Shown here piece after piece: positions 18,073 to 26,624 of a stretch of 64,000 nt of DNA (the stretch's first letter is position 1; the number at the start of each line of letters is the position of its first letter). Origin of the DNA: Collinsella sp. (GTDB taxonomy: Bacteria > Actinomycetota > Coriobacteriia > Coriobacteriales > Coriobacteriaceae). The position numbers and the translations under genes are program-made. The notes below the pieces were generated by a model. The model saw only the letters and a list, made by a program, of their open reading frames with translations, was not told where the DNA came from and ran no database searches. The stretch is from the NCBI GenBank assembly GCA_019425005.1, contig JAHYYK010000001.1, positions 62,001-126,000 on the forward strand, in the 5' to 3' direction.

Positions 18073-19932
18073 TCACTGGGCAAACTGGCTGCGGTAGAGC
18101 TCGGCGTAGAAGCCACCTGCCGCTAGCAGCTCGTCGTGTGTGCCGCGCTCGATAATCTGGCCGTCGCGCATGACCAGAATGCAGTCGGCGTTGCGGATCG
18201 TCGACAGGCGATGCGCCACAACAAAGCTGGTACGACCGGCCATGAGCTCGTCAAATGCCGCCTGAACCTGCAGCTCGGTGCGCGTATCGATGCTCGAGGT
18301 CGCCTCGTCCAGCAGCAAGATCGCCGGGTCGGTGAGCATGGCGCGCGCGATGCACAGCAGCTGTTTTTGACCTTGGCTAAACGTGCCGCCGTCCTCGCCG
18401 ATCACCGTATCGTAGCCGCCTGGCAGCTGCACGATAAACTTGTGCGCATGCGCGCGCTTGGCAGCCTCGATAACCTGTTCGCGCGTGGCATCCGGGCAAC
18501 CGTAAGCGATGTTTTCCGCCACGGTGCCCTCAAACAGCCAAGTGTCCTGCAGCACCATGCCAAAGGCACGGCGCAGGCTTGCGCGCGTGTAGTCACGCGA
18601 GGAACGGCCATCGACCGCAATGCGACCGGCGTCGATATCGTAAAAGCGCAGCAACAGGTTGATGAGCGTCGTCTTGCCACAGCCCGTGGGGCCGACCAGG
18701 GCAAAGCGCATGCCGGGCTTGGCATCGATGCAGATATCCTGCAGCAGCTTGCGGTCGGGCACGTAGCTAAAGTCCACGTGCTCAAAGGCGACCTCGCCCT
18801 GCGGCGCGGCAAGCTTTACAGCGTCCGACGCGTCGGGCTCCTGCTCGCGCGCATCGAGCAGCGCAAACATGCGGCGCGCCGAGGCGTACGCGGTCTGGAT
18901 CTGCGTAATGACGTTGGTGACCTCGTTGAACGGCTTGGTGTACTGGTTGGCGTAGGACAGGAAAATCTGCACGCCGCCCACCGTGAGCGCCGCAGGCACG
19001 CCCGCGATCACGCCCACGCAGCCGATCACAGCGACCACGGCATAGATGATGTTATTGATAAAGCGCGTGCCGGGGTTGGAAAGCGAACCCATAAACTGCG
19101 CGCGCTCACCCGCGGTGTAGAGCTCAGCATTGAGGGCATCGAAGCGCTGCTGAGCGTGCGTGCCGTAGGCGAAGGCGTCCACGAGCTTTTGCTCACCCAC
19201 ATACTCCTCGATATGACCACCGAGCTGCCCTTGAATACGCTGCTGCGCCGTAAAGCTCTTGTTGGAAAGCTTGGCGATGGCGCCGGCTGCAAAAATGGAA
19301 AGCGGCGTGACGAGCACCACCACGAGCGTCATGGCCAGGTTAATGGAGAGCATAAACGCGAGCGTACCCACGATGGTGATAACGCCGGTGAAAAGCTGCG
19401 TGAAGCCCTGCAGCAGACCGTCGCCCACCTGGTCGACGTCATTGACCACGCGGCTCATAAGGTCGCCGTGGGCATGGCTGTCGATAAAGCTGAGCGGCAT
19501 ACGGCTGAGCTTGTCGCTCGCCTCCACGCGCATGTCACGCACCGTCTCGTAGGACAGGCGGTTGACGCAGTAGCCCTGCAGCCACTGGAAGGCCGCGGCA
19601 CCTACGACGACAATCGCGAGCTTGGTGACAAGCGGCAGCAGTGCATCGAAATTCACCTGGCCCGCGGCAACGATCAGGTCGATGCCCTCACCGATAAGGA
19701 TAGGCGTGTAGAGCTGCAGAATCACCGAGATGGCGGCGCTCACAAACGACGCCGTAAACGAAATACGGTGCGGACGGACGTAACCCATCAGGCGGCGGGT
19801 CACCGCGCCCACGGGATAGCGCTCGGGGTCGCCGGGCTGACGCGGGCCGTCACCCAGATCGTTGAGGCTATCGTTGCCGGACACGTTGGCGGTCATCGTG
19901 GCGACCGAACCGGAAGAAGTGTACGGATTCAT
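18073..19932 (-). CDS. ABC exporter half-transporter, catalytically canonical subunit
   Basis: 619-residue fusion of a six-helix exporter domain (~50-330) and a nucleotide-binding domain (~385-612). Walker A VGPTGCGKTT (~417), signature FSQGQKQLL and Walker B LLLDEATSS with the catalytic Glu intact. Its ATG follows the TAA of the upstream half-transporter with no gap, so translation is coupled. The partner has Asp in place of the catalytic Glu, which is the pattern of heterodimeric exporters such as TmrAB, LmrCD and BmrCD. A ~50-residue polar N-terminal extension precedes the membrane domain. The substrate (drug, peptide or lipid) is not visible; no regulator or precursor gene is adjacent. 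Confidence 0.9.
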   Translation of the reverse strand: MNPYTSSGSVATMTANVSGNDSLNDLGDGPRQPGDPERYPVGAVTRRLMGYVRPHRISFTASFVSAAISVILQLYTPILIGEGIDLIVAAGQVNFDALLPLVTKLAIVVVGAAAFQWLQGYCVNRLSYETVRDMRVEASDKLSRMPLSFIDSHAHGDLMSRVVNDVDQVGDGLLQGFTQLFTGVITIVGTLAFMLSINLAMTLVVVLVTPLSIFAAGAIAKLSNKSFTAQQRIQGQLGGHIEEYVGEQKLVDAFAYGTHAQQRFDALNAELYTAGERAQFMGSLSNPGTRFINNIIYAVVAVIGCVGVIAGVPAALTVGGVQIFLSYANQYTKPFNEVTNVITQIQTAYASARRMFALLDAREQEPDASDAVKLAAPQGEVAFEHVDFSYVPDRKLLQDICIDAKPGMRFALVGPTGCGKTTLINLLLRFYDIDAGRIAVDGRSSRDYTRASLRRAFGMVLQDTWLFEGTVAENIAYGCPDATREQVIEAAKRAHAHKFIVQLPGGYDTVIGEDGGTFSQGQKQLLCIARAMLTDPAILLLDEATSSIDTRTELQVQAAFDELMAGRTSFVVAHRLSTIRNADCILVMRDGQIIERGTHDELLAAGGFYAELYRSQFAQ

Positions 19933-21795
19933 TTAGCAGCCCTTCTTTGCGCAGGCGGATGCGGGGACAGTCGGGGCGGACGCGGGACTTGAAACGGACG
20001 CGGGTGTCGCACTCCCCTGCTGGCCCTCGAGTTCCTCGCGGCGCAGCTGCGACTGGCAAATCTCGCGATAGAGCTGGCAGCTTGCATACAACTCGTCATG
20101 CGTGCCCAGGCCCGCAACCGAGCCATGGTCGAGTACGCAGATCATGTCGGCATCGCGCACGGTCGAGACGCGCTGGCTCACGATGACGGTCGTCAGCGGC
20201 AGCCCGCCCTCGGCGGCACCGCGCACGCTGCGCTCGCGAATGGCGTGGCGAAGCGCCGCGTCAGTCTTAAAGTCGAGCGCCGAGGCGGAATCGTCCATGA
20301 TCAGGACCTGTGGCGAGCCCACCAGGGCGCGCGCGATGGTCAGGCGCTGGCGCTGGCCACCGCTAAAGTTCTTGCCGCCCGCCTCGACCGGGGCATCGAG
20401 CCCCTGCGGCTTGTTGCGCACGAACTCGCTCGCCTGCGCCATGTCGAGCGCCGCCCAGAGCTCCTCGTCGGTTGCCGCCTCGTCGCGCCAGGTCAGGTTG
20501 CTGCGGATGGTGCCGCTCACGAGCGACGCGCGCTGCGGAACGGTCGCGACCACATGGCGCAGCTGGTCGAGCGGCCAGGTGCGCACGTCGGCGCCCATCA
20601 CGCTCACGCCGCCGGTGCCCGCATCGTACAGGCGCGGGATGAGCGAGACGAGCGTGGACTTACCACTGCCCGTACCGCCAATAATGCCGAGCGTCTTGCC
20701 CAGCGGGAGCTCCAGGGTCACATCGTTGACGGCATTGGCAGCGCCGGCGCCAAAGGAGAAGCTCGCATGGCTCAAGCTCAGCGCAGGAACTGGAGCGACA
20801 TTGCCCGGCTTGGGCAGCGCAACCGGCTGGTTGCCCTCGTCAGCGATGCTCGGCACGCAATTGAGCACCTCGTTGATACGCGACGCGCTGGCGCTCGCCT
20901 TGGTAAAGACCACGACCAGGTTGGCGACGTACACGATGGAGGTCAGGGTCTGCGTCATGTAGTTCACGAACGCCATGACCTGACCCTGCGTGAGCTCGCC
21001 CACGTTGACCTGGATGCCGCCCACCCACAGGATGGCGCACACGCCCAGGTTCATCACAAGAAACGTGACGGGGTTGAGAATCGACGAGAGCTTGCCCACC
21101 GCGATGGCAGTATTGGCCTGGTCATCGGCGGCTTGGGCAAAGCGCTCGCGCTCGTGGTCTTCGCACACAAACGCGAGAACCACGCGGGCGCCCGAAAGCC
21201 CCTCGCGGCAGATAAGCGCGATGCGGTCGAGCTTTGCCTGCAGCTGCTTGTAGTAGGGAATGCAGCGCGCCATGACAAACCAAAACACCAGGCCAATGGC
21301 GGGCGTGCAAATCAAAAAGATCATGCCGAGCTTAAGGTCGATGGCAAGGGCCGCGACCATGGAGCCCACCGCCAGGAAAGGCCAGCGGATGAGCATGCGC
21401 ACGCCCAGCGCCACGGCGAGCTGAACCTGGTTGACGTCGTTGGTAATGCGCGTGATGAGCGACGGCGTGCCGAAGCGGTCGAGTTCGGCATAGCTCAGCT
21501 TGTTGATGTGCTGGTAGAGCGCACCGCGAATGTCGGTGCCCATACCCTGCGAGGTCAGCGCCGCCATCTTTTGGCAGACGAGCGTAAACGAGATACCGAT
21601 CACAGCCATGGCGCCAAGTACCATGCCATAGTGGACGACGGCACTCACGTCGTGCGCACCGATACCTTTATCGATCATCTGGGCAATCACCAGCGGCGTC
21701 AGCAGGTCAAAGATCACTTCGATCAGCTTGCACGCAGGGCCAATCACCATATAGCGACGAAACTTACCACCAAAACGCCTGAGCAGCTCAATCAT
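19933..21795 (-). CDS. ABC exporter half-transporter with degenerate Walker B
   Basis: 620-residue half-exporter, first gene of the pair. Membrane domain ~15-310; nucleotide-binding domain with Walker A IGGTGSGKST (~377), a full signature FSGGQRQRL, and Walker B LIMDDSASALD, where the catalytic Glu is Asp. One ATP site of the heterodimer should therefore hydrolyse poorly. The start ATG 21795 has GGGAG nine bases upstream; an open stretch to TTG 21828 lacks a ribosome site. The C-terminus carries a Pro/Ala/Ser tail of ~30 residues after the last conserved helix. The same degenerate-plus-normal arrangement recurs in the pair at 30764-34514. Confidence 0.9.
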   Translation of the reverse strand: MIELLRRFGGKFRRYMVIGPACKLIEVIFDLLTPLVIAQMIDKGIGAHDVSAVVHYGMVLGAMAVIGISFTLVCQKMAALTSQGMGTDIRGALYQHINKLSYAELDRFGTPSLITRITNDVNQVQLAVALGVRMLIRWPFLAVGSMVAALAIDLKLGMIFLICTPAIGLVFWFVMARCIPYYKQLQAKLDRIALICREGLSGARVVLAFVCEDHERERFAQAADDQANTAIAVGKLSSILNPVTFLVMNLGVCAILWVGGIQVNVGELTQGQVMAFVNYMTQTLTSIVYVANLVVVFTKASASASRINEVLNCVPSIADEGNQPVALPKPGNVAPVPALSLSHASFSFGAGAANAVNDVTLELPLGKTLGIIGGTGSGKSTLVSLIPRLYDAGTGGVSVMGADVRTWPLDQLRHVVATVPQRASLVSGTIRSNLTWRDEAATDEELWAALDMAQASEFVRNKPQGLDAPVEAGGKNFSGGQRQRLTIARALVGSPQVLIMDDSASALDFKTDAALRHAIRERSVRGAAEGGLPLTTVIVSQRVSTVRDADMICVLDHGSVAGLGTHDELYASCQLYREICQSQLRREELEGQQGSATPASVSSPASAPTVPASACAKKGC

Positions 21796-22008
21796 AAAAA
21801 GGCGCTCCCTATCATCATTCACACTCAATTCGAATCATGATAGTACGGTGAGCCCAAAAGAAGCGTAAACAACTCGTCATTTCTAATGGGATTCGGTTTC
21901 CAGAGAAGCGGAGGGGTGCGCATGCCCGGTCAGCGGCGCGCCAATCGCTTGGTATACTTACAGTAGTGCTACCAGCCGAGCCGCCGACCCTTGAAATGAG
22001 GTGCCGAG

Positions 22009-23004
22009 ATGAACGACATTCTCGCAAGAAGAGCAAGACGAGCAACTGTGGGCATCGCCCTTTCCGCGGCACTTGTCGCGGGAATCGCCCCCCCCGTAAC
22101 GGCGATCGCGGCAGAAACCAGTTCCCCCACCGGTGCAGTTGCCTTGCAGTCGGAAGATGCGGCCGCCGCAAAAGAAAAAGCGTATGCAGCCATGCAGGAA
22201 GCGCTCAAAAACCTCGAGGCCGCAAAAGACGCCGCAAGTCCTGAGAAACTTGCGGTAATTGATGATGACATTGCCGCTTTTCAAGAGATCTACGACATGG
22301 TGGTGACGGAAGCCGCCAAATGGAGGAAACCCCTTCCCGCCATGCAAGCGAACGTCGATGCAGCCCAAGCCAAATACGATGAGGCCCACAACCGGACAAG
22401 CGGCCTTCAGGCAGAATTAAATAAGGCAATCGACGACGGAGCTTCTAACGAAACTATTAAGCAGTTGCGAGGTGAGATCATGTCGGCAGAAAGGCGAGAA
22501 AAATCTTGTGAAGATGATCTTCACCGCTGCCAACGCCGGCTCGAAAGCCAGGAAAAACGGGTTCAGTATTTCGAAAGTGAGGCAGAGGAAGCCAAAGCCC
22601 ACATCGATGAGGACGTAGCCAAGCGAGATGCGCTCCTCGGCGATTTGGAAAAGGCGCAAGCGGCCTATGACGACGCCTGCAAGGCATACGAAGAGGCAAA
22701 GGCCGCGGCAGACAAGGCCGCCTCGCCCGAGATAGCAAAACCGACCGAGACAGTGCCTCCCTCCGGCTCAGCGCAACCGACCGAGACGACACAGCCCACC
22801 GGCTCGTCCGCGACCAGTAAAGACACCTCGCCAAGCTCCACCAAGCAAGCGAACTCGAGCAGCGGGAAGCAAGCAAATACGACCGCCGGCAAGCTCGCAA
22901 ACACGGGCGACACAGCACCGAGCGCAATCGCACTCGTAGCAGTCGCCGCCGCAGGCCTCGGAATAACCGCCACTGCCACACGCCGCATCAAGAACTCAAA
23001 ATAG
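22009..23004 (+). CDS. Secreted coiled-coil protein with LANTG wall-anchor signal
   Basis: 331-residue surface protein. Signal peptide ~1-35 (ALSAALVAGIAPPVTAIAA), then ~45-245 almost wholly Ala/Glu/Lys-rich heptads predicting long coiled coils, a Pro/Thr/Ser-rich wall-spanning stretch ~245-290 with repeated PTET-type units, and LANTG (~296-300), a hydrophobic helix and a basic tail RRIKNSK. The LAxTG form matches the LAATG protein of the SipW locus, suggesting one class-E-like sortase serves both. GAGGTG precedes the ATG. A strong terminator follows. The function is unknown; the layout resembles stalk-like surface proteins. Confidence 0.82.
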   Translation: MNDILARRARRATVGIALSAALVAGIAPPVTAIAAETSSPTGAVALQSEDAAAAKEKAYAAMQEALKNLEAAKDAASPEKLAVIDDDIAAFQEIYDMVVTEAAKWRKPLPAMQANVDAAQAKYDEAHNRTSGLQAELNKAIDDGASNETIKQLRGEIMSAERREKSCEDDLHRCQRRLESQEKRVQYFESEAEEAKAHIDEDVAKRDALLGDLEKAQAAYDDACKAYEEAKAAADKAASPEIAKPTETVPPSGSAQPTETTQPTGSSATSKDTSPSSTKQANSSSGKQANTTAGKLANTGDTAPSAIALVAVAAAGLGITATATRRIKNSK

Positions 23005-23049
23005 CTGCCAGCGGCTATTGTCTTTGCCAATCCACAAGCCAAGAGACAA

Positions 23050-23095
23050 AAAGAGGCCCGTTTCCCCATCTAGGGAAACGGGCCTCTTTAACTGC
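23050..23095 (+). terminator. Terminator after the LANTG protein gene
   Basis: Perfect stem AAAGAGGCCCGTTTCCC / GGGAAACGGGCCTCTTT, about 45 bases after the stop. Confidence 0.85.
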
Positions 23096-23225
23096 AAAAA
23101 TTCAAGCAACAGCACCGCCGCCTCTTGAACCACGCAGCCATCAATGCCCAGACAACGCCAGCGAGCAGCAAAAGGCACGGGATTAAAATATTCAGATAAA
23201 TGTGACCCTTCAGGCGGTTTTGGTC

Positions 23226-23330
23226 GGCTACCCGCGAGTGCCGGCAGGGCGCTTGGTAGTCGAGCGATCCCGCAGGCGAAGCCGAGGACCAGCGAGACAC
23301 CAAGCGCCCTGCCGGCACTCGCGGGTAGCC
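23226..23330. repeat. Composite inverted repeat C, perfect 32-base arms
   Basis: Arms 23226-23257 and 23299-23330 are perfect reverse complements around a 41-base core. The core shares CCGCAGG-CGAA and CCGAGGAC with the core of element D (27598-27720), although the arms differ completely. It starts about 20 bases past the 3' end of the SRP RNA on the minus strand, so it could also stop transcription there. Confidence 0.88.
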
Positions 23331-23349
23331 GCGGCACCAAAAAACGCCT

Positions 23350-23454
23350 GCGCACTCGATGGATTCGGATGCCCGACAGAGGCTCCTTATGGCTGCTTCC
23401 TTCCGGACCTGACCAGATTCGGAACATGTCGTCATCCGAACCCATCGAACGCGC
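23350..23454 (-). ncRNA. ffs: Signal recognition particle RNA (small bacterial 4.5S type)
   Basis: The minus strand contains GGTCAGGTCCGGAAGGAAGC, the invariant SRP domain IV apical region, framed by long complementary arms: GCGCGTTCGATGGGTTCGGATG at the 5' end and CATCCGAATCCATCGAGTGCGC at the 3' end. After the closing stem the minus strand reads GGCGTTTTTTGG. The ~105-base size fits the small SRP RNA without the Alu domain. Exact ends are estimated from the outer stem. Confidence 0.92.
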
Positions 23455-23510
23455 TAGGCGCTCGGTATATCTTACCCGCTCCCGCCCGATGGGGCAAGAC
23501 AGCTAATTTG

Positions 23511-23584
23511 GGACGGGGCTTTTTTGACTACTTTTTGACTGGTGGGGCATCAGGGTGGCGAAAGTAGTCAAGGAGGCCCCGTCC
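23511..23584. repeat. Inverted repeat E
   Basis: GGACGGGGCTTTTTTGACTA... (23511-23534) pairs with ...TAGTCAAGGAGGCCCCGTCC (23561-23584). The three mismatched positions become G-U pairs in an RNA read from the plus strand, hinting that RNA folding is what is kept. Confidence 0.7.
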
Positions 23585-23606
23585 TAAATAGACTGATCTG
23601 GTGCTG

Positions 23607-23768
23607 TGCCACGAAAAGGGCCCATCTACTACGTTTAGGTCGCAGGGGTCGACCATAGCCGACTTTTTCGAAAATCGGCAAGCTTTCTACCTGCGGTTTT
23701 GTTTTTGCAAATTCCGGGATGGTCGAGGGTGGCCGGCTTAACGTAGTAGATGGTCGCATTTCGTGGCA
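23607..23768. repeat. Inverted repeat F with long spacer
   Basis: Arms 23607-23635 and 23740-23768 match over 26 of 29 bases (ends TGCCACGAAA / TTTCGTGGCA; inner ATCTACTACGTT / AACGTAGTAGAT). The ~104-base spacer holds a nested hairpin CCGACTTTTTCGAAAATCGG. Confidence 0.75.
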
Positions 23769-23818
23769 AACGGTCCGACCCAAGACCCAAGGCAGCCAAC
23801 CTCGAATGGCCATTCTCA

Positions 23819-23887
23819 AAGTTGCGGTGGAATACGGACTGAATTGGCCCCTTAAAGGCAAAAACACTCCGTATTCCACCGCAACTT
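23819..23887. repeat. Inverted repeat G, perfect 20-base arms
   Basis: Arms 23819-23838 and 23868-23887 are perfect complements around a 29-base spacer. It is the third of three inverted repeats in a row filling 23460-23902, a gap with no gene; it lies 15 bases past the end of the TadA-glycerate kinase gene. Confidence 0.85.
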
Positions 23888-23902
23888 ATAGGGAGATAGG
23901 CC

Positions 23903-25684
23903 TTAGAGGCGAGCGAGGTCATAGGCTTGTGCGGCTGACTCGCCGGCGCAGATAAGGTTGGCTGTGGCTTCTTGCGGATCGAGTGCCCGCTCCAGGTCCA
24001 TGGGCTTGCGACAGATCGGCAGTACAAGGTCGATGCCCTGCTCGTACACCGCATCCAAGTTGTCGGCGCGACCGCCCACGACAGCGGCCACCGGCTTGCC
24101 ATATCGCTTGGCACGGCGGGCCACGCCCACCGGCGCCTTACCGGCGGCGGACTGCTCGTCCATATTGCCCTCGCCCGTTATGACCAGGTCGACATCGCGC
24201 ACATGTTCGTCAAACCCCACGAGATCGAGCACCGTCTCCACACCCGAGTGTAGCTCCGCACCGAGTGCCAGCAACGCCGCGCCCAAGCCACCGGCAGCGC
24301 CCGCGCCGGGCACGCCGAGCACCGAGCCAAATGTCCGTGCGCCCTCGGGTGTGCGCAACAACCCCTGGGCCCGAGCCTCGACAATTGCCGTATCGAGTAG
24401 ACGACCGTAGCCGACCATCCAGCTGTCGCACCTGCTCAGCGCCTCGGCGTCACCCGTCGGCAAGCCTTTCTGCCCGCCAAACACCGCTAATGCGCCCCGA
24501 CGCCCCACGAGCGGATTCTCGACATCCGAAAGCACAACGATACGAGCGCCATCCAAAGCCTGCAGCGCTGGCGCCAAATCAACGCTCGCCACCCGCTCAA
24601 GGCCGGCAAGACCGGGGGCGATATCGCAGCCCTGATCATCGACCACACGCGCGCCCAGCGCCTGCAGCATGCCGGCGCCGCCGTCGTTGGTGGCACTACC
24701 GCCCAAGCCAATATAGATAGTCTTTGCACCCGCGCGAACCGCACGAAGCATCAGTTCGCCCACGCCATAGGTTGTGGCCGCCAACGCTGCCGATTCCGTG
24801 CAAGGCGAATACCCAATACCCGCCGTCTCGGCCATCTCAATGACCGCGGACTCGCGCTCGGCATCTACCAGCATCCGGGCAGACACGGGTTCACCAAAGG
24901 GACCTGCCACCTCGCAGGTCGAGAGCTCGCCACCACGCGCGGCAACGGCGTCGAGCGTTCCCTCGCCACCATCTGCCAGCGGCAAAGCGTTCAGCTCGGC
25001 ATCGGGCCAAACGCGGCGCACGCCCTCGGCAACCGCTGCCTCCGCCTGCGCGCTCGAAACGCTGCCCTTAAAGGAGTCAATTGCCAGCAGCACGCGGCGG
25101 GGCCGGCGGCACGCAGGACCAAAGTCAACCGCCGTGTCAGCATCCTCACCGGCACCTGCAAGCGCTGCGGCGTGAGCGGCATGCGCCTCAAGATCGGCCC
25201 CACAACCGCAATCAGTGCCGCCCGCTCCGCGCAGACCGCCAAAATAGCTACTCAGCAGCTCGCGGCATTCATCCGCCAGGACCCCAGCCGTCACGTTAAA
25301 CCGATGATTCAGGCGCGAATCGGCATTCAGGTCATACAGCGAACCCAGCGCGCCCGCCTTGGCATCACTCGCGCCATACACGCAGCGCCCCACGCGCGCG
25401 TTGACCATAAGTCCCGCACACATGCAGCAGGGTTCGAGCGTCACGTAGACCGTACAGTCGGAAAGGCGCCAGCGGCCAAGCGCCTGGGCAGCGGCGCACA
25501 GGGCCGCGAACTCTGCATGCGCCGAAGGGTCCTGGTCGAGCTCGCGCCGATTGTGCGCCCTCGCGACGATCTCGCCGTCGCGCACCACTACGGCTCCGAT
25601 GGGCACCTCGCCCACCGCCGCGGCGGCTCGCGCCTCGGCCAGCGCCTCGCGCATGAACTTCTCGTCGATTTCGGTGATCGTCAT
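23903..25684 (-). CDS. tRNA adenosine deaminase TadA fused to glycerate kinase
   Basis: 593-residue two-domain protein. Residues ~1-155 are a complete TadA: zinc site HAE (SAHAEFAAL) with its catalytic Glu and PCxxC (TLEPCCMCAG), plus a normal C-terminal helix; TadA converts A34 to inosine in tRNA-Arg(ACG). After a ~40-residue Ala/Cys-rich linker, residues ~197-593 are a full-length type-1 glycerate kinase (LLAIDSFKGSVSS start, LPLADGGEGTLDA, GLGGSATNDGGAGML, TGEGNMDEQSAAGK), which phosphorylates glycerate. Both halves keep their catalytic residues. ATG 25684 has GGAAGG upstream. It is divergent from tRNA-Ser. I find no frame break between the halves, so the fusion appears real; a sequencing-level fusion cannot be excluded without reads. 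Confidence 0.9.
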   Translation of the reverse strand: MTITEIDEKFMREALAEARAAAAVGEVPIGAVVVRDGEIVARAHNRRELDQDPSAHAEFAALCAAAQALGRWRLSDCTVYVTLEPCCMCAGLMVNARVGRCVYGASDAKAGALGSLYDLNADSRLNHRFNVTAGVLADECRELLSSYFGGLRGAGGTDCGCGADLEAHAAHAAALAGAGEDADTAVDFGPACRRPRRVLLAIDSFKGSVSSAQAEAAVAEGVRRVWPDAELNALPLADGGEGTLDAVAARGGELSTCEVAGPFGEPVSARMLVDAERESAVIEMAETAGIGYSPCTESAALAATTYGVGELMLRAVRAGAKTIYIGLGGSATNDGGAGMLQALGARVVDDQGCDIAPGLAGLERVASVDLAPALQALDGARIVVLSDVENPLVGRRGALAVFGGQKGLPTGDAEALSRCDSWMVGYGRLLDTAIVEARAQGLLRTPEGARTFGSVLGVPGAGAAGGLGAALLALGAELHSGVETVLDLVGFDEHVRDVDLVITGEGNMDEQSAAGKAPVGVARRAKRYGKPVAAVVGGRADNLDAVYEQGIDLVLPICRKPMDLERALDPQEATANLICAGESAAQAYDLARL

Positions 25685-25735
25685 CGTTCGCCTTCCCTGT
25701 TGCAAATTCAAAACGATGCTATCATTACGACTCAC

Positions 25736-25825
25736 GGAGAGATGGCAGAGCGGTTGAATGCGGCGGTCTTGAAAACCGTTGAGCGCGAGAGCGTTCCGGG
25801 GGTTCGAATCCCCCTCTCTCCGCCA
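25736..25825 (+). tRNA. tRNA-Ser (anticodon UGA)
   Basis: Acceptor stem GGAGAGA pairs with TCTCTCC, the anticodon loop CTTGAAA gives anticodon UGA, a long variable arm (GAGCGCGAGAGCGTTC) marks a class II tRNA, the T arm is GGGGGTTCGAATCCCCC, and CCA is encoded at 25823-25825. Confidence 0.97.
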
Positions 25826-25828
25826 CTT

Positions 25829-26425
25829 TTAGTGATGCACCGGTGTCATGGTCCGCTCAAACAGCGCATCGACCACGTCGGCCATCTCGGGTCGACGCTC
25901 AAGATCGTGGCCCGATTCCCACCATATCGTGAAAAGTCGAATAATACCGCCGGCGACAAACTCAGACGTCGTCTCGAGTGACACGGGGGCCAGGGCATCC
26001 TCGGCAAGCACGTTCATCACACGCTCGCGGATGGAGCGGGCAATACGGTCGCAAATAACGTCGGTCAGCATTCCCGACATGCTGCTCGCCAAAATGTTGT
26101 CCATGAGCTGCTCATGGGCCAGAATCAGGTCCATGGCATCGTCCAAAATCGCGTGCCGGAGCGCGCGCACGTCCTCGGCAGACACTGTGCCGGCCTCATC
26201 GGGCTGTTTTTGCGGCAAGCCGGACATGAGCTCATCGATATAAAAGGCAAAGTAATCGTTCTTGTCGCGAAAGTGCTTGTAGAACGTCGTGCGGCGAATC
26301 ATGGCTCGGTCGCACAGCATGGCAACCGTCAGGTCCTCAAAACGATGCTCCTCGAGAAGCTCGGTGAAAGCATCGAACAGGGCACGGTAGGTTTTCTTAA
26401 TGCGAAGGTCCACTGGTATCGCCAT
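25829..26425 (-). CDS. TetR-family regulator
   Basis: 198-residue DNA-binding repressor. The N-terminal helix-turn-helix lies in LRIKKTYRALFDAFTELL... FEDLTVAMLCDRAMIRRTTFYKHFRDKNDYF (residues ~5-60), the usual TetR spacing with the TFYKHF recognition helix. The C-terminal ligand domain is of the type seen in low-GC and gut bacterial TetR proteins with a C-terminal WWE-containing helix. ATG 26425 directly touches GAGG; GTG 26413 with the same GAGG about ten bases upstream is an alternative start. The 3' end is three bases past the tRNA-Ser CCA on the opposite strand. It is divergent from lemA (200 bases), the best candidate for its target. Confidence 0.85.
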   Translation of the reverse strand: MAIPVDLRIKKTYRALFDAFTELLEEHRFEDLTVAMLCDRAMIRRTTFYKHFRDKNDYFAFYIDELMSGLPQKQPDEAGTVSAEDVRALRHAILDDAMDLILAHEQLMDNILASSMSGMLTDVICDRIARSIRERVMNVLAEDALAPVSLETTSEFVAGGIIRLFTIWWESGHDLERRPEMADVVDALFERTMTPVHH

Positions 26426-26624
26426 CCTCAGGGCAAAGACAACACTCGTCAATCTGTCGCATATCTTACACCTGTACCTCGCGCGTTTTACCCCGGTGCC
26501 GACCCCGCCGAAAACATAACGCTTACCGGAAAGTTCGGCACGGCAAAACGTTGCGGGTATACTAGTAGCGTTATACCAACGGCAGCTGGCGCATGCCGCC
26601 GCGGCCATTCGAAACGGAGACATC

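Noticed and set aside
25736..25825. tRNA-Ser as an integration (att) site of a mobile island
   Set aside because: No integrase and no copy of the tRNA 3' end was found in the window.
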